The position numbers were made by a program, and so were the translations under genes. The notes beneath the pieces were generated by a model, which saw only the letters and a list, made by a program, of their open reading frames with translations, was not told the origin of the DNA and made no database searches. Below, piece after piece: positions 1-7,049 of a stretch of 32,140 nt of DNA (the stretch's first letter is position 1; every line of letters starts with the position of its first letter). Source of the stretch: Nitrospirota bacterium (lineage in GTDB: Bacteria; Nitrospirota; Leptospirillia; Leptospirillales; Leptospirillaceae); NCBI GenBank assembly GCA_021816465.1, contig JAKAYF010000020.1:1-32140 (forward strand), given 5' to 3'.

Positions 1-130
1 CTGTAGAGAAAAGAGGGACTAGGTGAAGAATCCCTTTTCCTGGCAACATGTGAAAGTTCCTGAAAGCAAAAACGCCGGATCCGGTCGGGGAGCCAGGAGT
101 GAAAACCGGGGAGACCCATGCTCGTCCCGC

Positions 131-156
131 ATCATTATGACACCGATCATAATGAT
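131..156. repeat. Perfect 10-bp inverted repeat, operator-like
   Basis: ATCATTATGA and its exact reverse complement TCATAATGAT are separated by six bases (CACCGA). No T-run follows, so it does not look like an intrinsic terminator. Spacing and symmetry suit a dimeric repressor site or an RNA hairpin. It lies about 150 bp upstream of the efflux operon promoter. Which protein would bind is unknown. Confidence 0.5.
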
Positions 157-216
157 TTCCGGACGATCGTGAGACAGTCGGTCACAGGATCACCCTTAGG
201 GGTCCTTGCAAGAGAG

Positions 217-233
217 GGGGAGATGCTCTCCCC
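217..233 (+). repeat. GC-rich hairpin followed by short T stretch
   Basis: GGGGAGA and TCTCCCC pair perfectly around the loop TGC, followed by TTTGATA. It could be a weak terminator of a transcript entering from the left or of a short RNA in 1-240. The T-run is only three bases, so termination is uncertain. Confidence 0.35.
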
Positions 234-302
234 TTTGATAAGCCTCGGATTTGGTGGCGGGTCGTTGACCTCAAATCTGTCGAAGGAACTGCCGGACAAT
301 GC

Positions 303-331
303 TTGTTTTTCGTAACACGTTCATTTATAAT
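303..331 (+). promoter_or_regulatory. Sigma70-type promoter of the efflux operon
   Basis: A perfect -10 hexamer TATAAT lies at 326-331 with a weaker -35 TTGTTT at 303-308 and a 17-bp spacer. Transcription would start near 338-341, immediately upstream of the 5' hairpin and the riboswitch aptamer, which is where a riboswitch leader should begin. Confidence 0.6.
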
Positions 332-344
332 GGTTCTATCTGAT

Positions 345-361
345 GGGTGACCCAGTCACCC
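345..361 (+). repeat. 5'-end hairpin of the riboswitch leader
   Basis: GGGTGAC and GTCACCC pair perfectly around the triloop CCA. It sits at the predicted 5' end of the transcript, just before the aptamer. It may stabilise the mRNA 5' end; it is not part of the known fluoride aptamer core. Confidence 0.45.
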
Positions 362-369
362 CAAAATAT

Positions 370-453
370 GGGCGATGGGGTTCGCCTGAACCGCACCGGC
401 AGCAGTTGCTACCGGATGATGATGACCCCTACTTTAAAAAAGTAGGGGGAGAT
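370..453 (+). promoter_or_regulatory. Fluoride riboswitch (crcB motif), translational
   Basis: The aptamer core reads GGCGATGGGGTTCGCC (371-386), then TGAACCGC, a variable stem (396-415), then GATGATGACCCCTACTT. This matches the crcB/fluoride aptamer as I remember it from Bacillus cereus (GGCGAUGGAGUUCGCC ... AAUGACUCCUAC). The P1 stem is GGCGA/TCGCC. Its loop GGGG (377-380) can form the pseudoknot with CCCC (426-429), where the Bacillus version pairs GGAG with CUCC: a compensatory change that supports the assignment. The expression platform is CCCCTACTT (426-434) pairing perfectly with AAGTAGGGG (440-448), which contains the ribosome binding site GGGGGAGA (445-451) ahead of ATG at 454. Fluoride binding would lock CCCC in the pseudoknot, free the site and turn translation on. 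No poly-U follows, so control is translational rather than by termination. Confidence 0.88.
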
Positions 454-711
454 ATGTTCGTTCCGGATGGATTTTTAAAGATATTGCTCTTGTTGGCGTT
501 TTTCCTCTTCTGGCTCATTTATGCGCTCATCCATGGCAATACCGGACCTTCTCCGGCTCAAAAGAATCCCTCCGTACCATTGATCGGCAAAATCACCCTT
601 CTGCTTCTGGCAGCTGTTCTGGCGATCTCCTTTGTCCATTTTGAAGACTCCCTGGACTGGCCTGATTTCTCAGCTCCCCCCCTCTTTCAGAATCTCCTGA
701 GCTCAAGATGA
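454..711 (+). CDS. Small two-helix membrane protein, first gene under the fluoride riboswitch
   Basis: This is an 85-residue protein with two hydrophobic segments (about residues 8-27 and 46-62) joined by a polar loop, and an acidic, proline-containing tail. The frame stays open upstream to 343, but the start at 454 follows GGGGGAGA at good spacing, and that site is exactly what the riboswitch hairpin hides; the earlier ATG would lie inside the leader. The stop overlaps the next start (ATGA at 708-711), so translation is probably coupled to the MFS gene. It lacks the motifs and four helices of CrcB/Fluc. In size and position it resembles the AaeX/DUF1656 proteins found beside some efflux pumps, but sequence similarity is not convincing. 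Possible roles are pump accessory subunit or translational-coupling cistron. Function unknown. Confidence 0.7.
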   Translation: MFVPDGFLKILLLLAFFLFWLIYALIHGNTGPSPAQKNPSVPLIGKITLLLLAAVLAISFVHFEDSLDWPDFSAPPLFQNLLSSR

Positions 712-2237
712 AGCCCTGGACTTTTCTCGTACACAGGGAGATCTCTCCTTGGCTGGTCCTCCTCTCCGTCATTGTCGGCGTCGGAATGCCTCTTGCCGAC
801 ACAACGATCACCAATGTCGGGCGAGTCTTTATCGTAAGCAGTCTCGGAGTCACAAGCTATGAAGCCGGATGGCTGACCGCAAGCTACAGTCTGGCCCTTG
901 CGGTTGGCGTTCCCCTGTCGCATCGGCTGAGGGGTTTTTTCGAAGAAAAGAACCTGTATTCGGGCGCTATTCTGGCATTCATGCTGGGCTCCCTTTTCAT
1001 GGCCATGTCCACAAATTTCACCGAAGCCATGTTCAGCCGGGGACTTGAAGGGCTCTCGGCCGGGATACTGCTCCCCCTTGCCCCGATATTGATCCAGGAA
1101 TCCTTCCCGGAAAAAATCCGCCCGGTCGCCATGTCCACATTTGCCATTGCAAGCGCCATCTGGGTGACCCTCGGACCGACAATTGGCGGATTCATCATCG
1201 ACAACCAGGGATGGCAATGGGCTTTTGCCGTCAATATCCCCATCGGTTTTTTGGCCATTCTCTTTGCCCAGCTGTTCCTTTCCAATCACCCCAGGCAGGA
1301 CCCCCGCCAATTTGACGGGACGGGATTCATCATCCTGTCTGCGTCCCTCGGATTTCTTTTCACCGGATTCATGCGGGCAGAATGGGTCGGATGGCATTCA
1401 GACCAAACCGTCTTCTTCCTCGTTGCCGGGGTTCTTTTCTTTTTTCTTTTCTGGATCTGGTCCTTTTTCCATCCGGATCCGATCCTCCCGACCGAGATCC
1501 TGAAAAATCCTTTATTCGCCGTCATTCTCGCAATCGTATTCCTGCAGGCAACACAGAGCTTCGGAAGGCTCTATCTTCTTGCACCCTATCTTGAGAAAAA
1601 CTACCACTTCATGGCCCACAACGCCGGAGAGCTGATCGCTGTCGGTGCCCTTACGGAAATCCTGATTTCATTATCTTTCCTGTTTTCCCGGTTCCTGCCG
1701 GGAAAGTGGCCCATCCTCCTTGCATCGGGATGCATTCTTGTCTCCATTTCCAATATCGATTTTCTTTTTCTTCCTGCAACCAGCTTCAGTCTCTTCTTTA
1801 TCATAAAGTCCCAGCTCATTTTTGGAGCCGGTCTGGCCCTGACCCAGATATCGCTGGCCCCTCTTGCGGCCACGATTTTTCCCGCAGACCGCATCCGCGC
1901 CGCAACAACCTATCTCCTTGTTTTCCAGTTCATTGGAGGTGCGTGGGGAACAATGCTCGGACGCCATCTGGTGCTTCATGTCAAACCCGTCTTTTCACAG
2001 ATGCTGCCCCAGCTGTCCTACCGTCCTGATCCCCATGCGTCCGCCATCCTTCCAGACAAGCTTGCCCAGGCATTTACATCGAATATTATCTTTTACGACC
2101 TGGGTCTCATTGGACTCCTTGGAGGAGTCCTCGCAGTCGCACTTGTCCCGTTCATCTCGCCCAAAAGACAGGGACAAAAAGACCCACTAGGGAAGCCGGG
2201 ATTCAGAGAGATGGCTTCCCTTCTCAAGAAGGAATGA
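708..2237 (+). CDS. DHA2-family MFS exporter, EmrB-like inner-membrane pump
   Basis: The 509-residue product is a polytopic membrane protein of the length expected for a 14-helix DHA2 drug:proton antiporter. Near the N-terminus the DTTITNV motif matches the DTTIANV signature of EmrB. Around residues 155-180 the motif GPTIGGFIIDNQGWQWAF corresponds to the EmrB antiporter motif (GPxxGGxxxDxxxWxWxF). The ATG overlaps the stop of the small upstream gene as ATGA, with no strong ribosome binding site of its own, so expression should follow the riboswitch-controlled cistron. Downstream EmrA-like and TolC-like genes complete a pump spanning both membranes. Known EmrB substrates are hydrophobic drugs and uncouplers; the substrate here is unknown, and the fluoride switch suggests a link to fluoride or fluoride-associated stress. 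Confidence 0.88.
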   Translation: MKPWTFLVHREISPWLVLLSVIVGVGMPLADTTITNVGRVFIVSSLGVTSYEAGWLTASYSLALAVGVPLSHRLRGFFEEKNLYSGAILAFMLGSLFMAMSTNFTEAMFSRGLEGLSAGILLPLAPILIQESFPEKIRPVAMSTFAIASAIWVTLGPTIGGFIIDNQGWQWAFAVNIPIGFLAILFAQLFLSNHPRQDPRQFDGTGFIILSASLGFLFTGFMRAEWVGWHSDQTVFFLVAGVLFFFLFWIWSFFHPDPILPTEILKNPLFAVILAIVFLQATQSFGRLYLLAPYLEKNYHFMAHNAGELIAVGALTEILISLSFLFSRFLPGKWPILLASGCILVSISNIDFLFLPATSFSLFFIIKSQLIFGAGLALTQISLAPLAATIFPADRIRAATTYLLVFQFIGGAWGTMLGRHLVLHVKPVFSQMLPQLSYRPDPHASAILPDKLAQAFTSNIIFYDLGLIGLLGGVLAVALVPFISPKRQGQKDPLGKPGFREMASLLKKE

Positions 2238-2286
2238 AAATGCATTGCACCCTTCAAATAAAAACAATTTCCCGGGAGAAATCAGA

Positions 2287-3276
2287 ATGACCGCAGAAGA
2301 CCAGAACAATCATTCTGGAACAAGAACCCGTTTTTTTTCTCTTGCCGTCATGGTTCCCCTTCTGGGCTTTCTCCTGACGCTCCTGTGGGCAGTCAACCAC
2401 TGGTACGGAGAAACCCGGTATGTGGCCTCCGATGATGCCTACATCCAGGGAAAGATCACCTATGTTTCCTCAAGGCAACCCGGACGCCTGATCGCACTGA
2501 ATGTCAACGAAGGTGATCCGGTCAGGTTCGGGGAGATTGTTGCCACAATCGACCGGACAGGAGATTCCTACCTGAAACCGCAGGACACATCGAAGAATCT
2601 TCAGTCTTTCACCACCATCAAACGGGACATGGCCAAACTCCGGAGCCTCGAAAAACAGGAAACCGACGCGAAAGATCACTATCAAAGAGCAAAAGAACTC
2701 CTTGGCGAGGGATTTCTTTCGCCACAGAAACTCGAAGACCTCAAAACCGACTGGGAGCAGATCCATGTCCAGGTTTCAGAGACAAGAAAGCTGATCTCGG
2801 CTGAACAGCAGTCCCTCGACATATCGGAGGTCCACCCCAGAAATCGCATTGTCTACGCACCAATCAGCGGCCAGATCGCCCAACGACTCGTCAATCTCGG
2901 AGAATCGGTCAAGGCCAACCAGCCCATTGTCAGCATCATCAATCTTGAAAATCCGGACAACATATGGCTCGATGCGTTCGTCCGCGAAACACAGGTCTGG
3001 AAAATCAAACCCGGACAAAAGGTACAGATACACGTTGACGCCTGGCCAAAAGACCATTTTACGGGACATGTTCTGGAGTTTATTCCTGCGGCATCTCAGG
3101 CGTTTTCCCTGTTGCCGACCCAAAATGCGGCAGGAACGTTCGTCAAGGTTGTCCAGAGAATTCCTGTCCGGATTGTTTTTGATTCCCTCAAGGGGAGAAC
3201 ACTCCTTCCCGGGATGTCCGCAGAGGTCCGAATCGACAGGAAAGGTCCTGCCGGTTCCCGGAAGAGGGATCATTGA
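2287..3276 (+). CDS. EmrA-like membrane fusion protein (HlyD family)
   Basis: The 329-residue adaptor would bridge the MFS pump and the outer-membrane channel. It has a single N-terminal membrane anchor (about residues 17-35), followed by the hallmark SDDAYIQGKITYVSSRQPG segment, a first biotinyl-lipoyl half (GRLIALNVNEGDPV), a helical hairpin around residues 105-185, and the second lipoyl half (IVYAPISGQIAQRLVNLGESV). A beta-barrel domain follows. I chose ATG 2287 because GGGAGA lies seven bases upstream; a TTG at 2245 would only add 14 unconvincing residues. It starts 49 bp after the MFS stop and its own stop overlaps the tolC-like start (TGATG). Confidence 0.88.
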   Translation: MTAEDQNNHSGTRTRFFSLAVMVPLLGFLLTLLWAVNHWYGETRYVASDDAYIQGKITYVSSRQPGRLIALNVNEGDPVRFGEIVATIDRTGDSYLKPQDTSKNLQSFTTIKRDMAKLRSLEKQETDAKDHYQRAKELLGEGFLSPQKLEDLKTDWEQIHVQVSETRKLISAEQQSLDISEVHPRNRIVYAPISGQIAQRLVNLGESVKANQPIVSIINLENPDNIWLDAFVRETQVWKIKPGQKVQIHVDAWPKDHFTGHVLEFIPAASQAFSLLPTQNAAGTFVKVVQRIPVRIVFDSLKGRTLLPGMSAEVRIDRKGPAGSRKRDH

Positions 3277-4637
3277 TGGGAAGGCTGTCCGGCTTGCCAC
3301 TCATGGTGTTCCCCCTCCTTCTCCTCTCCTTTTTCACTCCGGGACCGATGGCAGGAGCCCAATCGCCGGAAGAATTCAATGATGGGGCCAGCATTCCGAT
3401 CACCCGGGCCCAGGTCGCGAGAAAGGCCCTTGAGAACAACCCGTCGATTGTCATCTATGCCAGCGAATTTGACTCCAAGAATGAAGAGATCGGAATAAAA
3501 AGAGCCACCTACTATCCACAAATCTCGCTCAATCTCGATGAACTGTTCCTCAACACCCCTGTTGTCGGCATTTCGCTGCCCAATGAAACCGGAATCCCCC
3601 TGACTCTCTTCAACCCCAGCCTGAATCAGGAAATCAGCGGCTTTGGAAAACGCCATAACGAAGTTCTTGCAGCACGGCTTGCGAAACGGTCGGCTCGATG
3701 GAGCCTGAAGGAGGCGCAGCTGAATGTTGTATGGGATGCCGAGATCGCCTTCGACAACCTGGCCATGTACCAGCATCTTTTAAAAGCCGCCCTCAAAAAT
3801 GAGAAGGCCGCGAGGATTCATCTGTCTTCAGAAGAAAAACGTCTTTCCAGGGGACTGGCAATTCTCCCTGACGTCACACAGGCCCGGGTTTATCTGGAAA
3901 CAGCAAGCTATGCCGTCATGACCATCCAAAACAATATCCGGAAAGCCCAGACCGATCTGGGCTACGCAATGGGATCAAGCACCTTTTCCGCCTTCCATGC
4001 CGTCGAGAAAGGGGAACGAAACAATATCCCGAGAGATCCGGAGGCACTGATTGCCTACGCCCTTGACCACAGGCCCCTGATCAGGTCTCTTGAAGATCTT
4101 GATGAAAGGCGAAATGCCCTGATCAAACGGGCTTATGATGAAAATCTTCCAACATTGTCAGCTTTTGCCAACGGACTTTTTCTGTACGGCGTCCCTCCGA
4201 ACATCTCGGGAGCACCGCCGAACAGCGGTCTTTTCCTCCCGACCTATCAGACGGGAATCACACTCTCTGTCCCCATTTTTACCGGAATGAAAATCCTTCA
4301 CGAGACGCAGTCTGAGAAAGACAAGCTCCGGGGCGAGAAGGCAAAGACCCGTCTGGCCCGGATCAGGGTCATCAGAAATGTCCGGAAAGCATGGTTCGAC
4401 CTGAAAACCCAGAAAAAAAAGATCATCCTTGATGAAAGCCGGCTTGAAAATGCCCGGACAAACAAGAGCATGGTTGAAAAAAGCTTTAAAAGAGGCTTGG
4501 TCGATTCCGTTACGCGGATCCAGGCCCAGGCTCAATACCTTTCCGCCAGGGAGAGCCTGATTGCAGACCGGTATCGATACAAGATGATCCAGGATGAGGA
4601 AGGACGGCAGATCGGACTGTTGCCGGATGGGAAATAA
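3276..4637 (+). CDS. TolC-like outer-membrane efflux protein
   Basis: The 453-residue product has an N-terminal signal peptide (hydrophobic core about residues 7-25, probable cleavage after GPMAGA) with no lipobox cysteine. Two outer-membrane-factor repeats follow, seen as long amphipathic helices rich in Ala, Glu, Lys and Arg (about residues 50-200 and 270-440), with the usual SVPIFTG-type strand near residue 335. It would form the trimeric periplasmic tunnel and outer-membrane barrel of the pump. ATG 3276 overlaps the adaptor stop (TGATG) and has GAGG just upstream, so pump stoichiometry may be set by coupling. Length is typical for the family. Confidence 0.87.
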   Translation: MGRLSGLPLMVFPLLLLSFFTPGPMAGAQSPEEFNDGASIPITRAQVARKALENNPSIVIYASEFDSKNEEIGIKRATYYPQISLNLDELFLNTPVVGISLPNETGIPLTLFNPSLNQEISGFGKRHNEVLAARLAKRSARWSLKEAQLNVVWDAEIAFDNLAMYQHLLKAALKNEKAARIHLSSEEKRLSRGLAILPDVTQARVYLETASYAVMTIQNNIRKAQTDLGYAMGSSTFSAFHAVEKGERNNIPRDPEALIAYALDHRPLIRSLEDLDERRNALIKRAYDENLPTLSAFANGLFLYGVPPNISGAPPNSGLFLPTYQTGITLSVPIFTGMKILHETQSEKDKLRGEKAKTRLARIRVIRNVRKAWFDLKTQKKKIILDESRLENARTNKSMVEKSFKRGLVDSVTRIQAQAQYLSARESLIADRYRYKMIQDEEGRQIGLLPDGK

Positions 4638-4671
4638 GAAAACAATCAATCATGTTATATGGAGAAGGTTC

Positions 4672-5352
4672 ATGGCAGACTGGTTTTCAGGAAAAAAGGT
4701 CCGGATCAGAATCGGACGCTTGATCTACGCATCATTGGTGTTCTCCCTTGTGTTCTTTGGAGCCATCGGGGTCATTCACGCACAGGTGAACGATACCGCC
4801 TCAATCCATCGTTATGTGGGAGACGAGACATGTGAGGTCTGCCATTCGTCGGAGCGTATCGGCAACCAGTTCGGGATCTGGAAAAACTCGCCACATGCCC
4901 GGGCATTCACCGACCTTTCCTCTCTGAACGCCAGAACCATCGCCGCGAAAATGGGGATTTCAGATCCCCAAAAAAGTCCGGCATGCCTTTCCTGCCATAC
5001 AACCGCACCACATGTTGGCCTTACCGGCATCACCTCCTCCTTTCGACAATCCGACGGGGTGCAATGCGAGTCATGCCACGGTCCGGGAGAAGACTATGCC
5101 CGCTACAGCGCCATGGTGGATCCCCACAAGGCCGCCAGCTCCGGCCTTGTGGAAGTCCCCGGAGAAAAGACCTGCATCACCTGCCACAACCCTTCATCGC
5201 CAACCTACAAGACATTTGATTACAAAAGGGATGTGAAGAAGATCCTTCACAAAATACCAGCGCGCTTCCACAGGGAAAACCCGCAGGACCAATCAGATCT
5301 CAACGGAATCCCCTCAAGTGGGCGGAGCAAGAAAAGCGATCCTGACGAATAA
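4672..5352 (+). CDS. Tetrahaem c-type cytochrome, cytochrome c554-like
   Basis: The 226-residue protein has a membrane anchor or signal peptide (about residues 17-37) and four CXXCH haem sites: CEVCH (54-58), CLSCH (105-109), CESCH (132-136) and CITCH (168-172). The surrounding patterns, W-x-x-SPHARAF and GVQCESCHGPGEDY, are typical of the cytochrome c554 family of periplasmic electron carriers. ATG 4672 is chosen because GGAGAAGG lies just upstream; starts further left would overlap the tolC-like gene. The gap to that gene is only 34 bp and no terminator is visible, so it may be the last cistron of the efflux operon. A link between electron transfer and efflux is unproven. The lysine- and arginine-rich tail after residue 185 is unremarkable. 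Confidence 0.82.
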   Translation: MADWFSGKKVRIRIGRLIYASLVFSLVFFGAIGVIHAQVNDTASIHRYVGDETCEVCHSSERIGNQFGIWKNSPHARAFTDLSSLNARTIAAKMGISDPQKSPACLSCHTTAPHVGLTGITSSFRQSDGVQCESCHGPGEDYARYSAMVDPHKAASSGLVEVPGEKTCITCHNPSSPTYKTFDYKRDVKKILHKIPARFHRENPQDQSDLNGIPSSGRSKKSDPDE

Positions 5353-5520
5353 GAAGGTCCAACCCGGGATGGGCTGTGGATAAGTCTGTGGATCTTGATC
5401 TTTTTGTATCATAGGAAAAGATCTTGACATACGCTGTCCATCATCTGGTCATCGAAAAAAAATTCGGCGGTTTGCTGTCAAACGCTTCGGGAAGCTTGCC
5501 AAAGCCCCCTTTCGGCCCCT
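5353..5520. other. Convergent intergenic region with two DnaA-box-like sites
   Basis: Between the convergent cytochrome and coaX genes lie TGTGGATAA (5375-5383, a perfect DnaA box) and TGTGGATCT (5387-5395, 7/9), three bases apart. An AT-rich stretch follows with GATC three times (5391, 5397, 5420), including GATCTTTTTGTAT, which resembles the E. coli oriC 13-mer at 11 of 13 positions. No dnaA, dnaN, gidA or par gene is present nearby, so a replication origin is not claimed; a DnaA-titration or regulatory site is also possible. Confidence 0.35.
5455..5485 (-). terminator. Putative intrinsic terminator after coaX
   Basis: Read on the minus strand, GCGTTTG pairs with CAAACCGC (one bulged C) around ACAG, followed by GAA and eight T residues. 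It lies 35 bp beyond the coaX stop and would end the long minus-strand block. Confidence 0.5.
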
Positions 5521-6300
5521 TTATTCCCCCCGGAGGACCCGGATGGCACCCCGATGAAGAAGGTGACGATCCATAAAACAGAACCGATGAAACATCGGCC
5601 TTACGATCGGAGAGAGACCGCCTGTCAGGAATACTTCAAATCGCTCACCCAAAGCGTCCTCGGCATCAAAGAGGAGCCCCTCAACGGATCGAACCGCCCC
5701 AAGAACCGTTCCGGCCTGGATGGATTCTTCTGTCGATCTGCCGGGAAAAGAAATCCTTGAGGGACGAAGAGTTCTCCCCCGATCACCCAGAACAACACGT
5801 CCCGCTCCAATCACGCCGAGAGACAGGGATATCCCGGGAGCGATCGAACCGCCGACCACCTGCCCTTTGTGGAAAACGGTCATTGTCGTGTGGCTGCCGA
5901 AATCGACAACAGCAAAGGATCCTTCCATCAGGCGGGGGAAACGGTCGACAGCCCCCAGAACCGAGAGCAGCCGATCGGAACCCATCGATTCGGGAGGATT
6001 GTAGTGGATCGGAAAAGGATAGTCTCCATGGGAAAAAAGGACAGGCTCGAGCCCTCTTTTCCGGAAAGAGTCTGCGAAGGGATCCGTCGGGATGGAGGCG
6101 ACAGCGGAAATAAAGACATTTGAAACGGGAGACTCTTTCTCGAGGAGACTGTCCAGGGCTGACTCAGGAAAGCTCTCCCCCGGCGGTGGCGTTTTGAATG
6201 TGCGGACAGACCGGATCGATCTCCCTTTTCCCCAGAACACACCGACACAGCGTGAAACTCCGACCTTGAAGGTCAGGTCAAAAGGAGACCGGGCAGCCAT
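5521..6300 (-). CDS. coaX: Type III pantothenate kinase-like protein with degenerate first motif
   Basis: The 259-residue product aligns with CoaX, which phosphorylates pantothenate in the first step of coenzyme A synthesis. Recognisable family blocks are the substrate/catalytic segment MGSDRLLSVLGA (about residues 105-116), the phosphate segment VVDFGSHTT (usually DFGTATT), GGSIAPGISLSL, the TEESIQAGTVLGA segment and LTGGL near the C-terminus. The N-terminal phosphate motif, normally D-x-G-N-T, reads K-V-G-V-S (about residues 12-16): the aspartate and asparagine are both replaced. Length is normal, so this is not a truncation. It is either a divergent active enzyme or one that has lost activity. 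The start overlaps the birA stop (TGATG), last in the minus-strand block. No other pantothenate kinase is in the window. Confidence 0.75.
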   Translation of the reverse strand: MAARSPFDLTFKVGVSRCVGVFWGKGRSIRSVRTFKTPPPGESFPESALDSLLEKESPVSNVFISAVASIPTDPFADSFRKRGLEPVLFSHGDYPFPIHYNPPESMGSDRLLSVLGAVDRFPRLMEGSFAVVDFGSHTTMTVFHKGQVVGGSIAPGISLSLGVIGAGRVVLGDRGRTLRPSRISFPGRSTEESIQAGTVLGAVRSVEGLLFDAEDALGERFEVFLTGGLSPIVRPMFHRFCFMDRHLLHRGAIRVLRGE

Positions 6301-7049
6301 CAGGCGGTAATCCGCCTGATGGACCTGACCGTCACAGGAAGAGTGACCTCTCCCTCCCCCTCTGTGCCAAGGAGTCGAAGATGGCCTCGCTCTCCCAGCC
6401 CAAGAACCTTGCCCATCTTATTTTTTCCCGGCTCGCTCCATGTCACCCAATCCCCCCGCCACAGGAGCCTGTCGTCGAGAAATCTCCAGATCTCCCCATG
6501 GGAAAGCTCCCCGGACAAGCACACCATCATCCTATCCTGGATTAAAAGAGGAAGCGTCATTGGATCCGGCGGCAATGGCCTGTCCGGTATTGTGATTCCT
6601 CCGCCATCCGGAACATGCGGATCCTTCCGGTTAAGACCGATTCCAATCAGGTCCCCGCGCCCTCCATGGGACTCAACAAGAATGCCGCCGACTTTCATCC
6701 CGGAATCGGTGCGATAAATATCATTCGGATACTTGATTCCGAACGACTTTCCGATCCGGTCTTCAAGAACGGTCAAAACAGAATATGCCGCCAGGAGTGT
6801 CCAGGGAAAAGTCATCCCTTCGGGAGTTTCTGGCATCCATACAGACATGGCCAGATTGCCGGGGAGATGGAGCCATTTGTTGCCCGGGCGCCCCCTTCCG
6901 GAGATCTGGAGATCAGAGAAGACCGCCGTCCCGGGATCCAATGCGGTCCTGGCCTTTTCTTTCAACCAGTTTTGTGTCGAATCAACCTCGGACAGGTGGA
7001 AGAGCGGAGGATTTTCCCGAACAAGATGACCCCAGCTGGCATTTTCCAT
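6300..7049 (-). CDS. birA: Biotin-[acetyl-CoA-carboxylase] ligase (BirA, no DNA-binding domain)
   Basis: The 249-residue enzyme activates biotin with ATP and attaches it to the biotin carboxyl carrier protein. The biotinyl-AMP loop reads QISGRGRPGNKW (about residues 48-59; family GRGRxGxxW), the catalytic and biotin-binding block is IKYPNDIYR with KVGGILVES (about 104-125), and GIGLN follows. A short SH3-like C-terminal domain ends the protein. The N-terminal helix-turn-helix of E. coli BirA is missing, so it should be a pure ligase and not the biotin-operon repressor. Its ATG overlaps the nadC stop and its stop overlaps the coaX start (both TGATG), indicating translational coupling in a cofactor cluster. 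Confidence 0.88.
   Translation of the reverse strand: MENASWGHLVRENPPLFHLSEVDSTQNWLKEKARTALDPGTAVFSDLQISGRGRPGNKWLHLPGNLAMSVWMPETPEGMTFPWTLLAAYSVLTVLEDRIGKSFGIKYPNDIYRTDSGMKVGGILVESHGGRGDLIGIGLNRKDPHVPDGGGITIPDRPLPPDPMTLPLLIQDRMMVCLSGELSHGEIWRFLDDRLLWRGDWVTWSEPGKNKMGKVLGLGERGHLRLLGTEGEGEVTLPVTVRSIRRITA

Larger units (their letters stand above)
1..302. other. Gene-free upstream region
   Basis: All three + frames reach a stop within the first 30 bases, so no upstream gene visibly runs in on this strand. The segment holds several inverted repeats (81-85 with 105-109; 131-156; 217-233), described separately where notable. A 65-codon frame (118-315) begins with ATG a few bases after GGGGAG, but it runs through two perfect palindromes and matches no family I know; I do not call it a gene. 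The base-paired character suggests a structured RNA or operator region ahead of the efflux operon promoter. Confidence 0.4.

Noticed and set aside
118-315. 65-codon + strand ORF with GGGGAG near its ATG
   Set aside because: It runs through two perfect palindromes and matches no family; the region looks regulatory. Kept only as a remark.
343-453. N-terminal extension of the small membrane protein starting at ATG 343
   Set aside because: This stretch is the fluoride aptamer; the ribosome binding site and hairpin logic point to ATG 454.
5375-5430. Calling a replication origin
   Set aside because: Only two DnaA-like boxes in 168 bp and no dnaA/dnaN/gidA/par genes beside it; reported as a lead only.
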